Source: Seiridium cupressi
Taxonomy: Eukaryota > Ascomycota > Sordariomycetes > Amphisphaeriales > Sporocadaceae
NCBI GenBank assembly: GCA_036674765.1
Contig: JARVKI010000053.1
Coordinates: 186,001 to 250,000, forward strand
Direction: 5' to 3'
Length of the DNA: 64,000 nt
The notes under the pieces are model-generated. The model saw nothing but the letters and a program-made list of their open reading frames with translations. It had not been told where the DNA came from and made no database searches. Below, in pieces: positions 57,067 through 64,000 of the stretch (position 1 is its first letter; every line of letters begins with the position of its first letter). The position numbers and the translations under genes are program-made.

Positions 57067-58280
57067 ATGAACGTAGGTGCTCCAACCCGGGGGGCTGTTG
57101 TTTCGGCCGGTGGCTAGCTAACACGCGCCGGCTTAGATCTTCAGGATACTGGGAGATCTCTTCCATGCCGCCTCGAAATGCATCCTAATCTTTGCCATCC
57201 ACCGGAATCGGAGTAGTGAGGGTAAGCCAGAGCCGTGGAATCAAGACGCCCGCGGTCCCAACACTGACGTGCCCTGCCAGGTGTTTCCATGATCACCCAG
57301 GTTCTGTACACAGTCGTTTTCTTGACGAGATACACCGATATCTTCACCGAGACCTCCGACTGGAACCTGCTCTTCAAGCTGTTCTACATCGCCTCCTCCA
57401 TTTACATCATCGTCATCATGAGGTACAGATATCCCCGGACGAGGGAGACGGAGCTAGCCTGGAAGCTAGGTGCTGCCGTGCTCGGCGGCTCCCTGCTTCT
57501 GTCTCCCTTCGCCATGCTCATCTTCGAGAAGAAAACGAATTGGGGTTTCTTTACCGTAAGGACCTCAGCTAAAGCCCTGGACACGATAGGGAACACTCTT
57601 ACTAACTCTGCTAGTGGCATTGGGACTTCTCCGAGATTCTCGAGTCAGTCTGCGTCCTTCCCCAGCTTCTCCTCCTGCGACAGACCACCGTACCGACCGT
57701 TCTCAACTCTGGATATATTCTGACGCTTGGATCCTACCGTGCCTTGTATATTCCCAACTGGATCTGGCGTTATCTTAGTAAAGACGACCACCCCCCTACC
57801 ATATCCGTCGTCTTCGGCATCATCCAAACCGCCTTCTACATTGACTTTGCATGGGTATACTACACTCGCCAGCGCGTCAAGCTCCGAAACGGTGGCATTG
57901 TGGACGCTGATGATATGAGACGAGGCTGGCTGCTGGACAGGATCTTCGGCAAACGTTTCGATTCGGTGCCCGACGATGAGGAAAGTGCTCCGGCTCTTGG
58001 TGGCAACGGCAATACTTCGTCTAGCACCCGAAGGTCTAAATGGGGCGTAAGGGGCATCTCGATCAGTGCCGACGACGACACCCACGAGCACGAAACCAGT
58101 CATGGACACGAAGATTTCAGTGCCGACCCTGATGCCAAGATGCAAGACCCAGACGAGCTTGCGCGAGCTCTGGATGATGACGACGACGGCGAGGATACGC
58201 CAGCAGCATCGTCCGCTTCGTCGCACACGGGCGCGGGCACATCAAACGGAGTGAGCAATGGAAGCGAGTGGCGAGATTAG
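57067..58280 (+). CDS. ERD2: ER lumen protein-retaining receptor Erd2
   Basis: Erd2 is a seven-helix Golgi receptor that binds HDEL/KDEL-tailed ER proteins and returns them by COPI vesicles. Exons 57067-57072, 57137-57221, 57281-57555 and 57615-58280 (introns 64, 59 and 59 bp) give 343 residues. The first coding exon is only 6 nt (ATGAAC); the join gives MNIFRILGDLFHAASKCIL, the family start. Later hallmarks are LTRYTDIFT, VCVLPQLLLLRQ and IPNWIWRY. The conserved core ends near residue 212. A tail of about 130 residues follows, Ser-, Asp- and His-rich and ending in an acidic and Ser/Gly-rich stretch, absent from the 219-residue yeast protein and probably cytosolic. The identity is firm. Confidence 0.94.
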
Positions 58281-58825
58281 AAGTTCAGTATGCATGGTAT
58301 CATGAGACAGAACACATAAGGCTGCTCGTCTAAATGAGCAGTGAGCCACTAGCTAGCATTGCAATCTGACTGAACGAAAGCAGTAGGATAATGTAGATTT
58401 GAACGGGACGATATCTTGGCACGTACAACCCTTGCTAGATGTAACAATGCTATGTTCACAGGGGGGAACACAAAGGCCGCGTTTTCAGGCAATGAGCCAG
58501 GACTGCCACCGAGCGATCACTGGGATATGTTAATAACTTCCACGATACCCTTCAAAGCGCTCTGATTCACTAGTATCTGCTGGCCATCATAGGACCGTAG
58601 ACCATAGCTTGCTTTTGACACGCTGAACATCTACGATGGCACCATAATTCAACTCGATAGGCGCAAAACCGGTACACGAATCCAATCGTTTGTCCTTGCA
58701 AAACTATGACTATCCTCGCTATGCAACTCGCTATTTTTATCCAGTATCATGACTACATCTAGTTCATATCAATGCCTACACTTCGTAATTCTGACGTCCT
58801 AGAGCGGTCTGCGTTGGTAGAGCCA
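58281..58825. other. convergent intergenic region
   Basis: About 545 bp between ERD2 (+) and the GH76 gene (-). Nothing else seen. Confidence 0.6.
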
Positions 58826-60760
58826 TCACCTTGGTCCACGTGCGATATGCCAATATGCTCGAATCAACGCTACGCCACTTCCCTGCGTCTCTACCGTGCG
58901 ACCTCGGCCTCTTCTGTTCGGATCCCTAGGCGGTGATCCTCTCTTACGTAGTTCCTCCGGAGCCGCCTGTCCGATTCCGCTATCGAGGGGCTGCTGCTTT
59001 TCCTCACTTGGGAATGGGACTCCAATGGGTAGCTTCTTCCCCGGATCTAAAATATTGTTTGGTGGATGTAGCCGCCACGTCGTATCGTTGGGCACTCCAT
59101 GGTTCCTATAGTCGATGCCAGCTGCTTGATGATCAATGCCGTCATCGACCATGGTCGGCCAAGCTCCTGTGAAGTTGGTCAACAGCCCCGCAGTCCACCA
59201 CATGCCGAATTTCCCATCTCTGTCACGAGTCCCCAAAGCCGCCTCTGTGTTCCACTTGAGCCAGGCGCTGTACCTCGCACAGGCATTGTTGTGGGAGTTC
59301 TTAATTCCCTTGAAGGCCGTGTCGTCAACGCTCAGTCCCGAGTTCGGTGGAGGTGCGTTGAGCGGTGTGCAAAAGTAACTCAGGTGATGGAAAAAGATGC
59401 CCTTGAAAGTCTGTCCGTTCTGGCTACAGGTACCGCTGGCGTCGCAATTGTCCTCCATGATACCCAGTCGTCCGAGTCCATACCATCGCGGTATGGTGCC
59501 CGGTGCGAGACTCGAATACTCTTGGCGTGGCCGGTCGTTCTCAAGATCATAGCCGGTCGCATTAATGACATTTTGAATAAGTTGATGCCCTTCAGCGAGA
59601 TACGACGGAGCCCCGGTCGCCTCCCAAAGGCCACGCTGGCCAGTGAGCAACACGCCCTGGTTGTATGTAAAAACCATGTTGTTGCGCTCGTCACATTTCG
59701 TGTTGTTGTCTGCAGGATCGGAATATCCACTGACGTGGAAGCCATCCGTGAAGAGACCGCTCGCGTCAGTCATATTAGAGCCAACGAGCCACTTATACCC
59801 GTCCACTGCGGCCTTCAGAAATTTTGGGTCCCTCGGGCTGGCGTGCTCATTGACATCCAGCTTCGCGGAATCTTGAACGTCCGATGTGCCAGAGAAAGGA
59901 GCCATGTTGTTGTCACCGGGAAAGAACAGATACATGGAAATCGATGCTGCAATAAATAGCTCGTTGGTAATGGCATTCTTGTAGGGCAAGAGCCTTGGGT
60001 TCCACGTCATTCCACCTCCGCACAATTTGGTGTCCCACCCCTTTGACGAAAGATCCCAAAAGACGCGCGCGCGATGGGAGAAGGCAGGGATCCATAAGTT
60101 GCCATGCCAAGTCTGGTTGCGAAGGATCGAGCCGACGGTCTCTGTGTTCTGGATCTGCGGCCCAACAATCTGTGTCTTCAATCTGTAGTGAAGATCGGTA
60201 TGGTCGTTGATGAAGCGGACCGCCTCGAGCCAGCCCAGTACGACCCAGAGGATATCATCGTATGCTTCCTGACGGATCTCGAACGCATTTTCTCCGAAGT
60301 AATAAGAAACGACCTGGCCAAAATAGTTTTCGATCAGGTTTTCCTTTAGTTTCCAATCCTCGACTACATCTGAGCTTGATTCGACTAGGGCGAGAGCCTC
60401 GGAGAAGGTACGCAACGTGCCCGAAACATGTGTTCCAATGACAGCACCAGTCCAATCTATGGAGGCTGGCCACGTACCTAGCCAGGCTGCGAAGTACTCA
60501 TCTTGCATCACGGCAATGCCGTCGAGAATTTCTGACAGAGCGGGCAAATCAGGCTCACCAGCACCGTCATTGTTCGACCCCCTCGACAGCACATTGGCAG
60601 GCAAAAAGGACTTGGGTGCGAGCGGCGTACATGACCTCGAACCGCTGAAGGAAACAGGGCATTCCATCTGTGCCGTCCTGGCGCCAGCGCTTGGAGGAAG
60701 CAACAAACATACAGAGAAGACTGCGAACAGCAGGGAGCGTGCGGCTTGTAACCGAGCCAT
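58826..60760 (-). CDS. secreted GH76-family alpha-1,6-mannanase-like enzyme
   Basis: GH76 enzymes cleave or transfer alpha-1,6-mannose chains; fungal Dfg5/Dcw1 members link GPI proteins to the cell wall. One exon, 644 residues. The only in-frame ATG at this end is 60760; it gives a signal peptide (about 26 residues, LLFAVFSVCLLLPPSAGA). The catalytic aspartate pair is D168-D169 (QEAYDDILWVV). NNMVFTYNQGVLLTG is a strong GH76 signature, and CGGGMTWNP and ITNELFIAASISMYLFF also fit. Several NxT/S sites are present. It is longer than the usual 450 residues and has no clear hydrophobic GPI tail, ending in a basic, Arg-rich stretch, so it is probably soluble or wall-associated. The substrate is inferred from family. 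Confidence 0.88.
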   Translation of the reverse strand: MARLQAARSLLFAVFSVCLLLPPSAGARTAQMECPVSFSGSRSCTPLAPKSFLPANVLSRGSNNDGAGEPDLPALSEILDGIAVMQDEYFAAWLGTWPASIDWTGAVIGTHVSGTLRTFSEALALVESSSDVVEDWKLKENLIENYFGQVVSYYFGENAFEIRQEAYDDILWVVLGWLEAVRFINDHTDLHYRLKTQIVGPQIQNTETVGSILRNQTWHGNLWIPAFSHRARVFWDLSSKGWDTKLCGGGMTWNPRLLPYKNAITNELFIAASISMYLFFPGDNNMAPFSGTSDVQDSAKLDVNEHASPRDPKFLKAAVDGYKWLVGSNMTDASGLFTDGFHVSGYSDPADNNTKCDERNNMVFTYNQGVLLTGQRGLWEATGAPSYLAEGHQLIQNVINATGYDLENDRPRQEYSSLAPGTIPRWYGLGRLGIMEDNCDASGTCSQNGQTFKGIFFHHLSYFCTPLNAPPPNSGLSVDDTAFKGIKNSHNNACARYSAWLKWNTEAALGTRDRDGKFGMWWTAGLLTNFTGAWPTMVDDGIDHQAAGIDYRNHGVPNDTTWRLHPPNNILDPGKKLPIGVPFPSEEKQQPLDSGIGQAAPEELRKRGSPPRDPNRRGRGRTVETQGSGVALIRAYWHIARGPR

Positions 60761-61822
60761 CACGACAGAACTCTCAGGGCATACTCGATGACCGGATGAG
60801 AAGAGAGTATATGGCCCGACTAAACCAAGAAAAGCTTCGATTCTAACACCAAGATCGACGAGGCTGGGCCATGCCCAAGTCACGCAGCCTAGGTATATGT
60901 GTTTATGCGATTCTCCAGCTGAGTCTCAACTTTCCGGGACAGCATTCGACGGAGATGAATAGAGTTTTCGGGGGCGGACATGCAGGAACACACGAGAGTG
61001 ACCCACGAGTCAGGATGGGACGACGAGGAAATAGTCACGCAGCTTGACTGCGACCCGGGCAGACCAGGGCCATGTTTCGGCTAGCTGTGCACCGCAGGTG
61101 GATCCCACTGGAGACGCAGATACAAGATGGCGTAACGCATCTGCAGCGTGCCTTGGGCGTTGAGCGCGAGGCTCCCCGCCAAGGGACATTGCGGGGTAGA
61201 ATGACACCGACCTGCTGGAGCTGGGACTCGCTGATTCTTCGCTTCACGGGTCAGGGATTGCGATCCTTTCAACTTCCACTCTTCCAGTCGTCGCTGACGG
61301 GTTGAGGGATGGCATAGCCATGGCATCTTAATGGCTCCCCAGCTCGTTGGCGGTGTGGTCAGGTACGCAGTCGGATTTGTTCCCAGTGTCGTGGAAAGAC
61401 CTGCCCACGAAGAGCCACCCGCAGCTTTTGCGACAGGCCTTGCAGCTATATTTGTTAGTCTTGGACTATCATCAAAGTAGACAAGTTCACGATCGAGGTC
61501 CCACTTATGGGTATGTAGGTCTACTAAGTGTATGCTTCACCAGAGAAACTAAGTTTTGAATTACAGGCACAAGGGGAATTGACTTTCATTGAATGCTGAC
61601 TTTGGGAGGCGCCGAGACCCCTCATTGGGTACCTATGTAAATGTAGCTTGTGGTGTGGCGCATCAGCTCACTGATCACCCCACAGAGTCCCGCTGCCGCC
61701 ACAATCACTTGCAACAACGCGTTTCTCGACGCGTCTCATACTGGTTCAAGGAAAATGCTCGATTCCACGTAGCTCTACATACATATACCAGTCGATGCGT
61801 GAGCCAGGGGTCGCATTCGAAG
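60761..61822. other. divergent intergenic region, GH76 / CENP-U-like
   Basis: About 1 kb holding both promoters. No supported gene. TAGGTA/TACCTA words recur near 61515 and 61628. Confidence 0.55.
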
Positions 61823-63946
61823 ATGGCAACAAGTATGACCTGCAAAATTGCTCTAGAACGTCGAAATGACTGACATGTACCACCAGGCCGAGGAGAGCGC
61901 ATGCAAGAGCGCATGCGTGGGGCTGGACGTCATGAGGTCGCAGATGAATCGTTCGGCTTCATCTTGCCGGCCGAGGAAGCCCCTGAAGAACCCGAAGAAC
62001 TTGAAGAGCCTGAAGGACCTGCTGCTGCACCGACGCCCATACAGAGAGCGGGTCCGGCCCCAGGTGCTCGCTCAAACCCAAATTCATCTGCTAAGAGACG
62101 ACGTTTGGATAAAGAGAGCGCTCCTGTAAGAACACAGCCAAGTCCACAGAGACCAGCCGAATCACACCGACCAGGCAGCGCTTCCAGGGCCGACCCGTAC
62201 GATATAGTACAGGATGAAGTTCGAGAGGAAGGAGAAGAGGAGGAGTCTGCTACCGCGTCGTCAGGGCGAAGAAATGAAGCAGCACCGGCGCCAGGAGGCA
62301 TTGGGGAGGAAGATGGTGTGTATTCTTCGTCAAAAGTAGTCGCGCGACCTACCTCCCCAGGTTCGATCTCCTCCAGGTTATCAGCTGGGCCACATATGAC
62401 CGAAGAAGTCACGGAAAGCCCGGTAGGCGCTCCAGGCAGTGGACACAGGAGGCGAGTCAGGATGAGCGATGTCACTACGCAAAGTGCTGAATTGCAGAGG
62501 ATGGTGATGGATCAGGAGGCTAGCATCACCGAAGACCTTGCGGCCTCATCACCTCTAGTGCGTAAGATGCGAATGAGTGGTGTTACTGCGAGCGCGCTGT
62601 CTACGAGATCGAGAAGGACAACAGGCAGGAGCACGCTAGCACAGTCTGTGGTTGATGCAGACGAGCTGTCACCCATCCCACGTCCCCCAAGGAGGAGCAA
62701 TAGCACGATAGGCAGTGGCTCCGCGCGATCTAGTCTCAGTGCCGCACAACGAAGTGCTCTGAGCATTGTTGATGGCGAGCCTGATGAACTATCATCGCCC
62801 TTGCCGCTTGTAGAAAGTCGGCGAAGAGCCCAGGCAGTAGCCAAGGCAAAGAAATTAAAGCAGACTGCGCCGCGCCCTGAGGTTCAAGAAGTGGAGGAGG
62901 AAGAAAACCCAATCGCAAGATCTGGCTCGGAAGAAGCACACGAAGATGAGGCTGAGCAGATCGAGGTTGAGGAAGCTGCACGCGGCATTGGAAGGAAGCG
63001 TCCCCAGCCTAGTCCACCGAGGGGGGAGTCTCCAGAGCTCGATGCCCCGAGGGAGGAGCCGATTCGACCCTTGAAGAAGCAACGACAGAAACGCGCACAA
63101 GGGAGCCCTGCGATACAGGCCCAACCCAAGGCTGTGAGCAAGAAAAGTGGCGGCCCAGAGAAACAACAAAAGCGGAAACGGCACAGCGGAGAAGATGAGC
63201 AGATACACATTACCGTCCAGAGGTACACGCAACGTCAGCACTACAACGAGAGCGATACAGATGGCGACATACTCGGTGCAGAGATTCCGTTTGCAAACCG
63301 TAGTGGCGTGAACGTGATTGATGTGCTTGCGCAGATGTGCGAGGAAGTCATTGACGCGAACCTGGCGACATTGCACGAAGCAGCGATCAATGCCGACAAT
63401 CCTAGCACGAAGAAGGAGTATCGAATCAAGTTGCGAGCACTCGAGGCGTTTCAAGAAGAACTACGGACTCGTCTATTGGAGCACACTATTGCATTGGACA
63501 CTTTGCACGCGCTTAAGAAGCGCGTCCGATCGGTGCAAAAGGAGAAACTTGCTCTGAGGAACGAGATACTTCGCATCCGAGCTGAGAGGGAGCAAGTCGC
63601 ACTGAAGATGGATGCCGTCCGTATACGACATGAGAAAGAGAACAAGCAATCATTAGTAAGTTCCTGTTGCTCCATTCTCTCATACAAGTGAGTGTTTACA
63701 AGATATCAGAACCAACTCAATCTCTCCACCGCGATGCATCACATTGATCTTGCAGTCGAGAACGGCCGGCAAGCGTCCGAACTGGCCCCAAAGGAGCAGA
63801 AGGCAGCTGAACTGGCAAGTCTTGAGTGGCTGGTCTCTCGTGTAGCTGGCCAAGTTACCACTGTTGGCGGAAGCGGTAACCTCCAGCAGATTCGAGAGTT
63901 CAATGCCTTACTGGAACGGGCAGCGGCTGCTTTGGAAGCCAGATGA
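61823..63946 (+). CDS. probable inner kinetochore protein, CENP-U/Ame1 (Mis17) type
   Basis: Exons 61823-61832, 61887-63655 and 63710-63946 give 671 residues. The first coding exon is only 10 nt; joining it (intron 54 bp, GTATGA to CCAG) yields MATSRGERMQERMRGAGRH, followed by VADESFGFILP. Residues about 30-450 are disordered and rich in Ser, Pro, Arg and Glu, with basic patches such as KRRRLDK and KKQRQKRAQ. The ordered C-terminal third begins near NRSGVNVIDVLAQMCEEVID and continues as a long coiled coil (LRALEAFQEELRTRLLEHTI, then KKRVRSVQKEKLALRNEIL). This layout fits fungal CENP-U/Ame1, partner of CENP-Q in the COMA complex that links CENP-A chromatin to microtubule-binding complexes. Some databases call such proteins AT DNA-binding. 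The gene model is firm; the family call is moderate. Confidence 0.65.
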
Positions 63947-64000
63947 AATATTTTACTTTGGTTGATCGCATCATCACTGGTCGAAAGGACAACTCCAGAA
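63947..64000. other. 3' flank to window end
   Basis: 54 bp of 3' untranslated or intergenic sequence; nothing further visible. Confidence 0.6.

Noticed and set aside
62512..63454. Minus-strand frames of up to 199 codons
   Set aside because: Antisense to the CENP-U-like coding exon.

Overview
The window looks like nuclear chromosomal DNA of a filamentous ascomycete (Pezizomycotina, probably Sordariomycetes and perhaps Hypocreales-like). Most spliced genes carry short GT-AG introns of about 43-98 bp, often with a CTAAC-type branch site. The gene set is that of a typical eukaryote: two peroxins, a karyopherin, a mitochondrial Tim protein, a class II lysyl-tRNA synthetase, an ER retention receptor, a Zn2Cys6 regulator and a GH76 enzyme. 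I saw no bacterial or viral replicon, no CRISPR array, no rRNA and no convincing tRNA gene. The lineage assignment is inference.

Layout, left to right. 0.5-0.9 kb: a broken NmrA-like gene. 1.4-3.0 kb (+): PEX13. 4.0-7.2 kb (-): a Kap120/importin-11-type karyopherin. 8.3-8.5 kb: a diverged tandem repeat with RIP-like transitions. 9.2-11.5 kb (-): a multi-exon Zn2Cys6 transcription factor. 13.3-14.8 kb (+): PEX2. 17.0-19.0 kb (+): an uncharacterised multipass membrane protein. 19.0-23.6 kb: a gene-poor stretch with simple repeats. 23.6-24.8 kb (+): adenine phosphoribosyltransferase with an unusually long intron. 27.3-29.1 kb (-): a PH-like, low-complexity Meu6-type protein. 29.1-39.7 kb: a large gene-poor region ending in a long pyrimidine-rich leader. 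39.7-42.1 kb (+): an uncharacterised F-box-like protein with a CxxC pair. 43.8-45.6 kb (-): mitochondrial LysRS, divergent from TIM10 at 46.2-46.6 kb (+). 48.6-49.4 kb (+): mitochondrial adenylate kinase. 50.0-51.1 kb (-): a 2-oxoglutarate/Fe(II) oxygenase. 52.8 kb (+): a possible 63-residue membrane protein. 54.2-55.8 kb (+): a protein with four CxxC pairs. 57.1-58.3 kb (+): ERD2. 58.8-60.8 kb (-): a secreted GH76-family enzyme. 61.8-63.9 kb (+): a CENP-U/Ame1-like protein.

How the genes fit together. Mostly these are independent housekeeping genes, each with its own promoter. Two loose functional groupings stand out: PEX13 and PEX2 (peroxisomal import) lie within 13 kb, and LysRS, TIM10 and adenylate kinase (all mitochondrial) lie within 6 kb, the first two sharing one divergent intergenic region. 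I found no convincing biosynthetic cluster or defence-like system. The most interesting unknowns are the multipass membrane protein at 17-19 kb, the two CxxC-containing proteins at 39.7 and 54.2 kb, and an unassigned open frame just upstream of the membrane-protein gene. All exon joins were made by eye from splice signals and reading-frame continuity.
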